DNA of 64,000 nt from Mycobacterium sp. D16R12 (GTDB lineage: Bacteria; Actinomycetota; Actinomycetes; Mycobacteriales; Mycobacteriaceae), in contig NZ_MAFC01000008.1 in NCBI RefSeq assembly GCF_002013465.1, positions 186,001 through 250,000 on the forward strand, read 5' to 3'. The notes beneath the pieces are model-generated. The model had not been told where the DNA came from. It made no database searches and saw nothing but the letters and a program-made list of their open reading frames with translations. Position numbers and translations under genes: made by a program. Below, one piece after another: positions 1 through 16,087 of this stretch; position 1 is the first letter of the stretch; each line of letters starts with the position of its first letter.

Positions 1-735
1 AGCCTCTTCCATCTCGGCGTTGTCGCGCAGCGTCACCAGTTCGTCCTTGAATTCCCGGTATCGGGACCGTATTTCGTCGGCGGGCCAATCCTTGGGTAAC
101 AACTCGTCCGGCAGTACGGGGTCGGCCAGCAGATGGCGCACCATCGCGGCAGCCAGCACAAATCGCGCGGGAATCGCCTCAGCCTGATCCCACCACTGCA
201 GCAGGGCCGTCGCATACAGAGACCATCCGGGCAGATCCCACAGCTGAGCGGACAGGGCTTCGGGGTCTGCGGTTCGGGTGTGCAGGGCCCAGACGTGGTC
301 GGTAACCGACCCCGGAAGGTCGATCTCCAGGTTGTCCGGACGCAGCCACACACCCTCGCGCAGTTCCCCGAAACGCCTTTGCCGCAAAGTAGTTCGTAGG
401 TCGTTGCGGTCGCGTGCGTCGCGACCCACGCTGGTGATCACCAGCTGCGTCCAATTGCCGTCCCAGGAGCGTCGATGCGGATCACAGGCCTCGTCCTGCC
501 GAAGCTGACGGGCCTGCAGACGCTCGGCGAGCCGGTATCCCGATTCCGTTCTCACAAGATCTCCCGCGGAGACCATCCGGGTGAGCGCCACCCGCACGGT
601 GGTGTCACTGATTCCGAACAAGATGGTCAGCGCGCGGATTTCCCGCACCGACAGCTCGGCGGGGTGTGCGCCCAGCAGCAGGCTCAGGATGACCGAGCGA
701 GCGGTCATCGGGTGATGATCGACCGGGTTGTCCAT
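1..735 (-). CDS. PaaX-family transcriptional regulator (3' end cut by window edge)
   Basis: I translated this from the minus strand; 245 residues are visible and the frame stays open to base 1. The N-terminal 70 residues form a winged helix (motif SDTTVRVALTRMVSAGDLVR) and the following part matches the PaaX-like central domain (WDGNWTQLVITS, then WLRPDN). PaaX proteins repress acyl-CoA catabolic operons and release DNA on binding an aryl- or acyl-CoA. The ATG at 735 follows the stop of the upstream crotonase gene by two bases; a GTG at 738 overlapping that stop is the alternative start, so translation is probably coupled. Its place as the last gene after an acyl-CoA dehydrogenase and a crotonase suggests that it controls that operon; this is inference. 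The family is fairly sure, the ligand unknown. Confidence 0.8.
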   Translation of the reverse strand, partial: MDNPVDHHPMTARSVILSLLLGAHPAELSVREIRALTILFGISDTTVRVALTRMVSAGDLVRTESGYRLAERLQARQLRQDEACDPHRRSWDGNWTQLVITSVGRDARDRNDLRTTLRQRRFGELREGVWLRPDNLEIDLPGSVTDHVWALHTRTADPEALSAQLWDLPGWSLYATALLQWWDQAEAIPARFVLAAAMVRHLLADPVLPDELLPKDWPADEIRSRYREFKDELVTLRDNAEMEEA

Positions 736-737
736 CA

Positions 738-1643
738 CTACAGATCGGTGGGTCTGCGGCCGTAATCGCCATAGGGTTCATCGCGATGCCGGACTGCCTG
801 CCGGTAGCCGTTCCCGATGGCATCGGCCGTGAACGCGTGGGCCTCCGAAGTATGCCGGGATATGCCGTCGAAGACGGTTCCCACCATGGCGCTGTTGGCG
901 ATCCCTTGATTGATGAGCACCGAGTTGCACGCGAGCTTGACCATCATCAACTGGTTCAGTGGCATGGCCGCGATCCGTGCCACCAGCCGCTCGGTGCGCT
1001 CGTCCAGGTCATCGGGTTCCGGCGCCTCGACGGCCAGACCCCACTCGTAGGCTTGTTTACCCGAGAGGCAATCCCCCGTCAGCAGAAGACGTTTCGCACG
1101 CTGATCGCCGAGCTTGTGCGCCCACAGTCCGGTGGCCGGCACACCCCACACCCGGGTGGGCGGGTATCCGATCTTGGCATCAGCGGCAACGATCAACTGG
1201 TCGGCATGCAGCGCGATGTCGGTGCCGCCGGCGACGCAATACCCGTGCGCTTTGACCACCGTTGGCTTGTTGGCGTGTAGTAACGACGAGAAGCCGCGGG
1301 TGAACCGGCTCATCATCTGATAGTCGAGCATGGGATCCCAGTTGATGTTCGGCAGGTGGTTGCGCAGCTGCACCTGCCCGTCCAGCGCGGTACCCGAATA
1401 CTGCGCCGAGCCTTCGTCGTTCGCCTCGGCGTAGGCGCTGAGGTCGAAGCCGCCGCAGAATCCATCTCCCCGGCCCGACACCAGAATCACGTGAACCCGC
1501 GGGTCCAGGTCGGCGCGCTCCACGAGTGCCGCCAGCTCCAGCGGAGTTTCGGCGATGATGGCGTTGCCTTGCTCGGGCCGGTTGAAGGTGATGCGCGCGA
1601 TGCGATCGGTGACCTCATAGGTCATCGTCTTCAAGGTTTCCAT
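738..1643 (-). CDS. Enoyl-CoA hydratase/isomerase (crotonase) family protein
   Basis: This 301-residue crotonase-fold enzyme acts on a CoA thioester in the cytoplasm. The first oxyanion-hole region (GDGFCGGFDLSAYAE, about residues 59-73) and the second (YCVAGGTDIALHADQLIVA, about 134-152) are both present. The length is a little above the usual 260. It starts five bases after the stop of the AidB-like acyl-CoA dehydrogenase and its stop abuts the PaaX gene, so the three form one operon. A dehydrogenase plus a hydratase fits two successive beta-oxidation-type steps. The substrate cannot be read from sequence. A second in-frame ATG lies six codons in (1625). Confidence 0.88.
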   Translation of the reverse strand: METLKTMTYEVTDRIARITFNRPEQGNAIIAETPLELAALVERADLDPRVHVILVSGRGDGFCGGFDLSAYAEANDEGSAQYSGTALDGQVQLRNHLPNINWDPMLDYQMMSRFTRGFSSLLHANKPTVVKAHGYCVAGGTDIALHADQLIVAADAKIGYPPTRVWGVPATGLWAHKLGDQRAKRLLLTGDCLSGKQAYEWGLAVEAPEPDDLDERTERLVARIAAMPLNQLMMVKLACNSVLINQGIANSAMVGTVFDGISRHTSEAHAFTADAIGNGYRQAVRHRDEPYGDYGRRPTDL

Positions 1644-1648
1644 AGCTG

Positions 1649-3283
1649 CTAGCTACCCGCCTTGACGGTCGCCCGCTCCAGAATCGGCGACAGGTCCAAT
1701 CCCGTGGGAAGCGTGCCGAATGCGCCACCCCAGTCGCCGGCCAATCGCGTGGCCAGGAATGCCTGTGCAACCGCCGGGTGACCGTGACGGGCCAGCAGCG
1801 CCCCCTGTAGGGCCAGACAGATGTCCTCGGCGACCTTGCGGGCACGGTAGGTGACGGAGTCCAGATCGATGAGCTGTGTATGCAATCCGTTGATATGCCG
1901 GTCCAGCCGCTCGTCCTGCCCCTGGGCCAGGGCAAGCTCCTTGAACAGCACCTCGACACATTCGGGCTTGGTGGCCATGGCACGCAATGTGTCCAGGGCA
2001 CTGACGTTCCCGGACCCCTCCCAGATCCCCATCAGTGGCGCCTCGCGATAGAGACGTGGGAGACCCGAATCCTCGACGTACCCGTTGCCACCCAGACACT
2101 CCATGGCTTCACCGGCATGCGGGGTGGCGCGCTTGCACACCCAATACTTGCTGGCGGCCAACCCGATACGGCGCAGCAAGGACTCCGTTTCGTCTCCACG
2201 GGTGGCACGGTCCGTGGCACCCGCCATCCGCATCGCCACCATCGTGGCGGCCTCCGCCTCGATCGCGAGGTCCGCGAGCACGTTGCGCATAAGCGGCTGA
2301 TCAATGAGGTACTCGCCGAAGGCCTTGCGGTGCTGAGCATGATGCATGGCCAGCGCCACGCCCGCGCGCATGCTGGTGGCCGATCCGAGCGTGCAGTCCA
2401 GCCGTGTCATGTTCACCATCTCGATGATGGTCTTGACGCCCTTTCCCTCCTCGCCGACCAGCCACGCCGTGGCCCCGTCGTACTCGACCTCAGAGGATGC
2501 GTTGGAGTGGTTACCGAGCTTGTCCTTCAAGCGCTGCAACCGCATCCGGTTGCGGGTGCCGTCCGGCAATATCCGCGGCAGGAAGAAGCACGACAGGCCG
2601 CCGGGCGCCTGCGCGAGCACCAGGAACACATCGCACATCGGCGCCGAGGTGAACCACTTGTGGCCCACCAGTGTGTAGCTGCCATCGGCGGTCAGGGTGG
2701 CCACGGTGGTGCCCGCGCGCACGTCCGAGCCGCCCTGCTTCTCCGTCATGGACATACCCGCCGTCAGCCCCGCCTTGGTGGCGGGCACCGCCAGCACCGG
2801 GTCATACACGCGACTGGACAGCAACGGCTCATAGATCGCCGCCAGCTCGGGATTGGCACGCAGTGCCGGCACTACCGCGTAGGTCATCGAGATCGGACAC
2901 ATGTGGCCGGGATCAGCGGTCCACACGCCCGTCTTCGCGGCGCGGACGACATGGGCGCCCGGGCGCTCATCGGCCCACGGTGCTCCATGTAGCCCGTGAG
3001 CGACCGCCTCGTGCATCAGCTCGTGATAGGCCGGGTCGAACTCGATTTCGTCGATCCGATGCCCCCAACGGTCGTGGGTGTGCAGCACGGGCCGGTTCCG
3101 GTTCGCCAGCTCCCCGGCGCGTTGCATGCGATCGGTGCCATTGAGCGCACCGACCTCGACAACCTCGTCCACGCCCCACTGCCCGCCCTCGCGGATGAGG
3201 GCTTCCATCAGCACGGGACTGGTCGCGGCGTTGTAGTCGTGCAGCGCAGGGACCTGATTGGTGACGACATGCGTATCGGCCAT
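1649..3283 (-). CDS. AidB-like acyl-CoA dehydrogenase
   Basis: This 544-residue flavoprotein belongs to the acyl-CoA dehydrogenase superfamily. The start (VPALHDYNAATSPVLMEALI) and the length match the AidB/adaptive-response subfamily rather than ordinary FadE enzymes of about 390 residues. The FAD/substrate signature MSMTEKQGGSDVRAGTT lies near residues 175-190 and the C-terminal block ECLGGNGYVEDSGLPRLYR near 405-425. Escherichia coli AidB binds DNA and has weak isovaleryl-CoA dehydrogenase activity; whether this copy binds DNA is unknown. It is the first gene of the operon with the crotonase and PaaX regulator, which points to catabolism rather than DNA repair. It is divergent from the EthD-like gene, with 45 bases between starts. 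Confidence 0.88.
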   Translation of the reverse strand: MADTHVVTNQVPALHDYNAATSPVLMEALIREGGQWGVDEVVEVGALNGTDRMQRAGELANRNRPVLHTHDRWGHRIDEIEFDPAYHELMHEAVAHGLHGAPWADERPGAHVVRAAKTGVWTADPGHMCPISMTYAVVPALRANPELAAIYEPLLSSRVYDPVLAVPATKAGLTAGMSMTEKQGGSDVRAGTTVATLTADGSYTLVGHKWFTSAPMCDVFLVLAQAPGGLSCFFLPRILPDGTRNRMRLQRLKDKLGNHSNASSEVEYDGATAWLVGEEGKGVKTIIEMVNMTRLDCTLGSATSMRAGVALAMHHAQHRKAFGEYLIDQPLMRNVLADLAIEAEAATMVAMRMAGATDRATRGDETESLLRRIGLAASKYWVCKRATPHAGEAMECLGGNGYVEDSGLPRLYREAPLMGIWEGSGNVSALDTLRAMATKPECVEVLFKELALAQGQDERLDRHINGLHTQLIDLDSVTYRARKVAEDICLALQGALLARHGHPAVAQAFLATRLAGDWGGAFGTLPTGLDLSPILERATVKAGS

Positions 3284-3328
3284 GCATCAGTGTTACATTT
3301 CTACGACAACCGCACAAGATCTGTTCAC

Positions 3329-4072
3329 ATGACCTTGGGCGTGCCATTCCTGCGCTACAAAGAGGGAGTGGAGAAGGTCGTCTTCGTATTGCGCCAACCA
3401 TCCGATGCCACCACCGACGATTGGTCGGCGCAGCTGCACACGACCGTCGTCGACAAGATCCGGGCGGCAGGTGTGCACGGCGCGACCGTGTGCGTGCATG
3501 ACGCCGCGGTGCGTGCAGCCAGCCTGCGTTTGGCAACCCTGGACCCACCATTGGCCGCCGTCGTGAGTGTGTGGGTTCAGCAGTCATACGGCCCGGCAAT
3601 ACGGGAGATCGAAGCGATTCTGGCCGCGACGTCGGCCCATGTGCATGGATATCTCGTCACGGAGTCGGTGCCGCTGCCCCCACCTGAGTCCGAACCCGGT
3701 TCGCGGTCAATGGGTTTCACCAACATCGCGCTGTTGCGCAGGCCCGCCGACATGCCATTCGAGGCGTGGCGACAGCAGTGGCAGGGCGTGCACACCCAGA
3801 ACGCGCTCGACCTGCAATCGACCATCGGCTACGAACAGAACCTCGTAGTGCGGACCGTCACCGATGGCGCGCCCGCAATCTCGGCCATCGTCCTCGAACA
3901 GTTTCCCGAGTCAGCCCTCACCGACCCGCTGGCCTGGTACGGCGCCCTGGATCAAGATCAGCTGGGCCAGCGCGTGATGGCCATGCTGGAGAGCGTCAAA
4001 GCCTTTGGTGCTCACACCAATATCGACACCGTCGCGACCAGTAGGTACGACGTGATTCACCCATTCGGGTGA
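3329..4072 (+). CDS. EthD-domain-like protein
   Basis: The protein has 247 residues. The C-terminal half has the dimeric alpha-beta-barrel pattern of EthD-like proteins: an LLRRPADMPFEAWRQQWQGV segment near residue 133 corresponds to the usual FxxxW...H stretch, and the N-terminal half may be a second, weaker copy. No catalytic role is known for the family; members often sit beside catabolic enzymes. I chose the ATG at 3329 because it begins the coherent family-like sequence; the frame is open further upstream but there it runs antisense through the dehydrogenase gene. It diverges from the AidB-like operon, so shared regulation is possible. Confidence 0.7.
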   Translation: MTLGVPFLRYKEGVEKVVFVLRQPSDATTDDWSAQLHTTVVDKIRAAGVHGATVCVHDAAVRAASLRLATLDPPLAAVVSVWVQQSYGPAIREIEAILAATSAHVHGYLVTESVPLPPPESEPGSRSMGFTNIALLRRPADMPFEAWRQQWQGVHTQNALDLQSTIGYEQNLVVRTVTDGAPAISAIVLEQFPESALTDPLAWYGALDQDQLGQRVMAMLESVKAFGAHTNIDTVATSRYDVIHPFG

Positions 4073-4103
4073 CAACCCCGGCCGCCTCGTGCGTCGCGCG
4101 ATA

Positions 4104-4131
4104 TTGACATACAACCAAATGGTTGTACATT
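4104..4131 (+). promoter_or_regulatory. Promoter with embedded ArsR-type operator
   Basis: A perfect -35 hexamer TTGACA lies at 4104-4109 and a -10-like TACATT at 4126-4131, 16 bases apart. The spacer is filled by an inverted repeat, TACAACCA (4110-4117) and TGGTTGTA (4120-4127), with two bases between the arms. The expected transcription start is within a base or two of the GTG at 4139, so the message would be leaderless. A dyad inside the core promoter of an ArsR gene is the classical layout for autorepression. Confidence 0.75.
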
Positions 4132-4138
4132 GGGATTC

Positions 4139-4495
4139 GTGACCGATGCGGATGAGGACAGGGCCGACGCCATGTTCCATGCGCTCTCCGACCGCACCCG
4201 ACGCGACATCCTGCGGCGAGTGTTGGCCGGTGAGCACTCGGTCTCAACGCTCGCCGAGAACTACGAGATGAGTTTCGCGGCAGTGCAAAAGCACGTCGCC
4301 GTGCTGGAAAGGGCCGGGCTGCTGACCAAACGGCGTAGCGGTCGCGAACAGTTGGCGAGCGGCGATGTGGACGCGATTCGCTCGGTAGGCACCATGCTCA
4401 CCGAACTGGAGCAGTTCTGGCGCGGCAGAATCGCCCGCATCGATGAACTCATCGCATTCGAATCACCGACGCTCAAACCACCACGGAAGGACTGA
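4139..4495 (+). CDS. ArsR-family transcriptional regulator
   Basis: This 118-residue winged-helix repressor carries the ArsR signature ALSDRTRRDILRRVLAGEHS and a recognition-helix region MSFAAVQKHVAVLERAGLL. It has no metal-binding ELCVC motif, so it is of the non-metal type usually paired with an SRPBCC (AHSA1) protein, and that gene follows three bases after its stop. The GTG at 4139 is preferred over the TTG at 4130 because the TTG overlaps the -10 element and the promoter fits a leaderless GTG. It probably represses its own two-gene operon through the dyad at 4110-4127. The effector is unknown. Confidence 0.88.
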   Translation: MTDADEDRADAMFHALSDRTRRDILRRVLAGEHSVSTLAENYEMSFAAVQKHVAVLERAGLLTKRRSGREQLASGDVDAIRSVGTMLTELEQFWRGRIARIDELIAFESPTLKPPRKD

Positions 4496-4498
4496 ATC

Positions 4499-4984
4499 AT
4501 GCCCGTAACCAATGTTACTCATGATATCGACACCCGAACCATCACCATCGAAGCCGAGTTCGAGGCGCCAATCAGCCGGATCTGGCAGATCTACGCCGAC
4601 CCGCGCCAGCTCGAAAAGGTTTGGGGCCCACCGAGTTGCCCGGCAACGTTTGTCGATCACAACTTCACGCCGGGTGGCCGGGTGAACTACTACATGACAG
4701 GGCCGGCGGGAGAACGGTATGCGGGCTGGTGGGAGATCACGGCAGTCGATGAACCGAACAGCTTCGCGTTCAGGGACGGCTTCTCCGACGAGAACCTGAA
4801 TCCGGTGGACAACATGCCGGTCTCGGAGAACCTGTACACCTTCATCGAGAAAGACGGCCGCACCCTGGCAACCTACGTGAGCACGTTTGAGACTGCCGAG
4901 GCATTGCAGAAGGTGCTGGACATGGGCGTCATCGAGGGCGCATCCTCGGCGATCAACCAGATCGACGACCTCGTCCGCTCGTGA
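4499..4984 (+). CDS. SRPBCC (AHSA1/START-like) domain protein
   Basis: This 161-residue single-domain protein of the SRPBCC superfamily has the typical start EFEAPISRIWQIYADPRQL and the central GGRVNYYMTGPAGERYAGWW hairpin region. The fold makes a deep hydrophobic pocket for lipids or aromatic ligands. No catalytic residues can be assigned. It is co-transcribed with the ArsR regulator; such pairs are very common in actinobacteria, and the SRPBCC protein may sense, carry or modify the signal ligand. Confidence 0.85.
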   Translation: MPVTNVTHDIDTRTITIEAEFEAPISRIWQIYADPRQLEKVWGPPSCPATFVDHNFTPGGRVNYYMTGPAGERYAGWWEITAVDEPNSFAFRDGFSDENLNPVDNMPVSENLYTFIEKDGRTLATYVSTFETAEALQKVLDMGVIEGASSAINQIDDLVRS

Positions 4985-4994
4985 GCGTTGCGCC

Positions 4995-5798
4995 CTAAGG
5001 AGTGCGGCCGGGGACGAGCCCGTTGACGTCCTTGGCCGCGCCCCGCTCGCCTAGCCGGGCCCTCAGGGCAGGGTCGTTGCGCACGCCTTCGACGATCACA
5101 TCCAGTGGCAACGACTCGATCCGAGTGGTGATCGACGCGAGCGCACCGCCTTCGCTGCTCAACACCTTGAATGTTCTTCTGCCCCAATCGGGTCCGCCAT
5201 CGCGGACACCGCCCATCTCAAGCCACGACAGCCCTTTCGCGCGTCCCGGCATCCACAATGCCTCGGACGAAAGAAGGAGGCTTCGGCTCCGGACCGGCAC
5301 ACCCACGAGGTCCCAAACCGCTCGTGCCAACGCGAGGGCACCGGACAACAGGCTTCCATAGAATGCGAAGAAGAACATTGCGCTCTCCTTGGCGGTTCGC
5401 GCACCTGCCGCAGGGTGCCCGAACACGCCGTTTTCGGTGGACATCCGAATTACCGCCGGAGCGAGCATCGCCATGCCCACGAGCAGCAGCACGGCCACAC
5501 CCTTGAACCCAGGGTTGTAACGCAATGGAACCCGAACACCCGTGTGATCGACGCCATCGACGCGCCAACGCCATGGAGTCGCCATCCAATAGTCCGCGGA
5601 GGGAGTCCGGCGGTATCCGGGTAGGCCACCGTCGCACAGCGCCAAGAACCAACCAAGACCGAAAAACACCGAGCAGAACACGGCGGACCAGGCAGGAGCG
5701 GCTGTGAACCACGGACCGATGGCTAGTACCGGACCGAACCACACCGTGACGAAGCGCCGAAAATCGAACCTTCTGTTGTTGCGCGTCTCCCCCAACAT
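4995..5798 (-). CDS. Hypothetical membrane protein
   Basis: I do not recognise this 267-residue protein. It has about four hydrophobic segments in the N-terminal 150 residues (around WFGPVLAIGPWFTAAPAW, FCSVFFGLGWFLAL, VAVLLLVGMAMLAPAVI and FFFAFYGSLLSGALALA), then a soluble C-terminal tail of about 100 residues. The tail resembles PH-like membrane-associated domains in rhythm, but that is only an impression. I chose the ATG at 5798 rather than an upstream in-frame ATG because a TATAGT -10 element at 5806-5811 places the transcription start almost on it. The 3' end nearly abuts the convergent SRPBCC gene. Confidence 0.65.
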   Translation of the reverse strand: MLGETRNNRRFDFRRFVTVWFGPVLAIGPWFTAAPAWSAVFCSVFFGLGWFLALCDGGLPGYRRTPSADYWMATPWRWRVDGVDHTGVRVPLRYNPGFKGVAVLLLVGMAMLAPAVIRMSTENGVFGHPAAGARTAKESAMFFFAFYGSLLSGALALARAVWDLVGVPVRSRSLLLSSEALWMPGRAKGLSWLEMGGVRDGGPDWGRRTFKVLSSEGGALASITTRIESLPLDVIVEGVRNDPALRARLGERGAAKDVNGLVPGRTP

Positions 5799-5805
5799 GG
5801 CTACT

Positions 5806-5811
5806 ACTATA
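5806..5811 (-). promoter_or_regulatory. -10 element of the membrane-protein gene
   Basis: TATAGT on the minus strand ends seven bases before the ATG at 5798, so the transcript is predicted to be leaderless. No clear -35 hexamer is seen. Confidence 0.45.
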
Positions 5812-5937
5812 CGGAATCCCTGACACAATAGTTTGCTGCAGGTACTCTCAACTACGCTCGGGTGATGGTCGTATACCCCGGCCCAAGGGGCCCGGAGACC
5901 GAGTGACCGTGCAGGTCAGCCTCGATACCGACCGCAC

Positions 5938-7341
5938 CTAGGCGTCTTGTTTTTCCTGCCGTGCCGGTTCACCGTGGTGAATGAAGTAACCAAGCACCAC
6001 AATGACAAACCAGACCAGGCCCACGATGATCGCGGTACGGCCGTCCTCTGTGAAGAACAGCAGAACCACCACGAGCGCCAGGAAGGCCAGCGCCAACAGG
6101 TTGGTCACCGGCGCCCCGGGGAGCTTGTAGTCCGAGGCGGGCAGTTCTCCGGCAGCAACTCGCTTCCGATAAATCAGGTGGGACACCAGGATTGAACCCC
6201 ACACAAAAATGATGCCAATAGTGGACACCGACGTGATGTAGGCGAACGCCTTGGCCGGCGACAGCCAGTTGACGAACACGCCGATACCCATGGCGAGTGC
6301 CGAGAAGCAGATGGCCAGCATCGGGACGTGACGTGAGCTCAACGACTGCAGACCCACCGGGGCATCGCCGCGCTGTGCCAGGCTGCGCACCATCCGGCCG
6401 GTCGAATAGATGCCCGAGTTGCAGGAGGAAAGTGCAGCCGTCAGCAAGATGAAGTTCACGATGTTCGCTGCCTGCGGAATGTTGAGGTACTCGAACACCG
6501 CGACGAAGGGACTCTCACCCTTGTGGTAATTCCGCCAGCCCTGGATCGACAGAATGACGATAAGCGCACCCACGTAGAACAACCCGATACGGAATGGCAA
6601 CGTGTTAATCGCCTTGCGCAGAGTCACTTTCGGGTTCTCGGCCTCCCCCGCCGTGACACCGACGAGCTCAACGCCGACATAGGCGAACACCACGATCTGC
6701 AGGCTCAGCAGGGCCTGACTGAATCCCGTCGGGAAGAACCCGCCGTCGTTCCAGAGATTGGCGACGGTAGGGCCCGACTCCGGCCCGAGTCCCGAAATGG
6801 GAAGCAGTACACCGATACCGATGATGATCATGCCGACGATCGCCGTCACCTTGATCATCGAGAACCAGAACTCCGCCTCGCCGAAGAGCTTCACCGATAT
6901 CAGGTTGGCCGCGAACAGGATGAGAAGAACGGCCAGGGCGGTGACCCACTGCGGGACGCCAGGCCACCAGCGTTGGATGTATACGCCCGCGACGGTAATT
7001 TCCGCCATACATGTTGTGGCCCAGACCGCCCAGTACGTCCAGCCGTTGGCGAAGCCGGCGAAACGCCCCATGAATTCCTCGGCGTACTCGGAGATGCTGC
7101 CCGAGACTGGCCGATAGACCAGCAGTTCACCGAGTGCGCGCATGATCACGAAGATGGCCAGACCCGCGACCAGGTAGGCCAAGATGAGTGCCGGGCCGGC
7201 CTTCTCGATCGCCCCACCGGCCCCGTAGAAGAGGCCAGTGCCGATGGCACCTCCGATCGCGATCATCTGCACCGTGCGGGCAGAGAGCCCACGTGAATAT
7301 CCGGCGTCGGGCGTCTCGGACTCGGAATTGGCAACGGTCAT
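5938..7341 (-). CDS. Amino-acid permease (APC superfamily)
   Basis: This 467-residue integral membrane transporter has about twelve hydrophobic segments. It starts with the APC signature region MIAIGGAIGTGLFYGAGGAI (substrate-binding TM1 with the GAIGTGLF motif) and shows the conserved ALGELLVYRPVSGSISEYA in TM2-3. It belongs to the proton-coupled amino-acid transporter group that includes CycA, GabP and AnsP; the substrate cannot be assigned. The reading frame stays open far upstream, but the ATG at 7341 begins the family-like sequence. The region upstream is shared with the divergent small membrane protein gene at 7495. Confidence 0.87.
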   Translation of the reverse strand: MTVANSESETPDAGYSRGLSARTVQMIAIGGAIGTGLFYGAGGAIEKAGPALILAYLVAGLAIFVIMRALGELLVYRPVSGSISEYAEEFMGRFAGFANGWTYWAVWATTCMAEITVAGVYIQRWWPGVPQWVTALAVLLILFAANLISVKLFGEAEFWFSMIKVTAIVGMIIIGIGVLLPISGLGPESGPTVANLWNDGGFFPTGFSQALLSLQIVVFAYVGVELVGVTAGEAENPKVTLRKAINTLPFRIGLFYVGALIVILSIQGWRNYHKGESPFVAVFEYLNIPQAANIVNFILLTAALSSCNSGIYSTGRMVRSLAQRGDAPVGLQSLSSRHVPMLAICFSALAMGIGVFVNWLSPAKAFAYITSVSTIGIIFVWGSILVSHLIYRKRVAAGELPASDYKLPGAPVTNLLALAFLALVVVLLFFTEDGRTAIIVGLVWFVIVVLGYFIHHGEPARQEKQDA

Positions 7342-7494
7342 CGGAACATCATTGCGCGAGTAGACACTTATTGCAGAGGAAAACAAGACACCGTGCACCA
7401 CGGCGGGGAATTTGGCGCGTATGCGTGGAATTGCGGGGCGAAGATGAGTAATTGTGCGCTGAGTTGACTTCGCCAATCTGCCTACGCTTCTGAC

Positions 7495-7899
7495 GTGATC
7501 AAGCCATCGTTTCTCGAGCGCGTGATGTTGCCAACGCTTACCGCGATCTTCCCGTTCGCGATCGTCGCGGGCCAACTGGGTCTGGATCTGTGTCGGTGGT
7601 GGGCGGTGTACGTTGTCGCAGCCGCTGCGACAATCACGATGAGCATTGGCACGTTCGCAATGTGCAAAGCTGGCGGTCCGAGACTGACCGTGAGCTACCC
7701 CTGGGCGATCTACTGGCTTGGGTTGGCGGCGCTGACGGCCGTGCAGGGGTTCTTCTACACAGAGTTCCGCAACCAGTGCCCGGTGCGCGGCCCGGTCATT
7801 CCGATCGACATGCTGCTTGAGTGGCTTATCGCACCGACAGTGCTGGTGGTCGTGATGGTGAGTGCGTTCCGATACGCACGCCAGCACCGGGACAACTGA
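7495..7899 (+). CDS. Small hypothetical membrane protein
   Basis: The 134-residue protein has four hydrophobic segments (about residues 10-30, 34-55, 68-88 and 104-126), connected by short loops, with a basic end (RYARQHRDN). I do not recognise a family. The GTG start gives a complete first hydrophobic segment. Third-position GC is high, supporting coding. It is divergent from the permease and convergent with rpoC. Confidence 0.6.
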   Translation: MIKPSFLERVMLPTLTAIFPFAIVAGQLGLDLCRWWAVYVVAAAATITMSIGTFAMCKAGGPRLTVSYPWAIYWLGLAALTAVQGFFYTEFRNQCPVRGPVIPIDMLLEWLIAPTVLVVVMVSAFRYARQHRDN

Positions 7900-8003
7900 A
7901 GCCGTCGAGATCGACGACATGCTAGGCCCGACTCGATCTTTCGCTGCAAAAAAGTTGATTTCGTCACGCGGCTGCCAACGCTGACGTGAAAGCGCAGCAG
8001 AAC

Positions 8004-8034
8004 GAAAAAGGCCCCCGGGATTACCCAGGGGCCC
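8004..8034 (-). terminator. Intrinsic terminator of rpoBC
   Basis: The arms at 8010-8019 and 8024-8033 pair with one mismatch around an ATTA loop, and on the minus strand the hairpin is followed directly by five T residues. It lies about 17 bases after the rpoC stop. Confidence 0.85.
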
Positions 8035-8050
8035 TTCTCGTGCTTACGAC

Positions 8051-11998
<3,948 letters not shown>

Positions 11999-12033
11999 GT
12001 AAACTCCCTTTCCCCTTGCGGGATAGAATTCGG

Positions 12034-15522
<3,489 letters not shown>

Positions 15523-15660
15523 GATCGGTCCTCCAGTGTTGCCGCGCATCTGCGTTGTTTTGCGCAAGCAACGACCAAACACACACCCGATCGATCACAA
15601 CATGAACCGACACCGTCGTGGCGAGGGAAGGTGGGCAGGAGGCAGCCAGCGCAACGTCTA

Positions 15661-15689
15661 ACAATAGCGTACTATCGCGCAGCCTTCAA
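15661..15689 (-). promoter_or_regulatory. rpoB promoter
   Basis: On the minus strand TTGAAG (15684-15689) and TATTGT (15661-15666) are separated by exactly 17 bases, a good sigma-A promoter. The predicted start near 15654 gives a 5' leader of about 130 bases before the TTG of rpoB. The rest of the 565-base gap to mceG (up to 16087) shows no gene that I can support. Confidence 0.65.
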
Positions 15690-16087
15690 CTGCCCGGTCA
15701 ATTCTGCGGATCAGTGCTGGCTGGCGGCCTCACTGCATTCGCAAACGTCCGTGCTGCCAAACAGAGTGACTCGTCGCGCGCCGCCCGTCAAGAGATAGCG
15801 CCAGTATTTTCGGTGTTTCTTTTTTGCCAACCCCGAGCGCACACCGGGCGCAGGCAAAAGACGGCGTTGACCTGCATCCGGTATGACCTCGGCAACACGG
15901 GGATGCGCGGTCTCTCCCACACGCGACACATGGAGGCCGGGGCTCAGCTGTGCGGTCCGCCACCCACGCCGATAACACCCTTCCGTGGGACACAACGGGA
16001 TTCGCGCCCACCGCGGCGGGGCCTCGCGGTGGCTCAGTCCACGGGCTGGAACTCGCCCATCGACCCCGGATTCACCGGGGCCGCTAC

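Noticed and set aside
1880..2992. A 370-codon open frame opposite the AidB-like gene
   Set aside because: The opposite strand encodes a full, well-conserved protein; this frame shows no family motif.
7464..7488. TTGACT and TACGCT before the small membrane protein at 7495
   Set aside because: The spacer is only 13 bases, too short for a normal sigma-A promoter.
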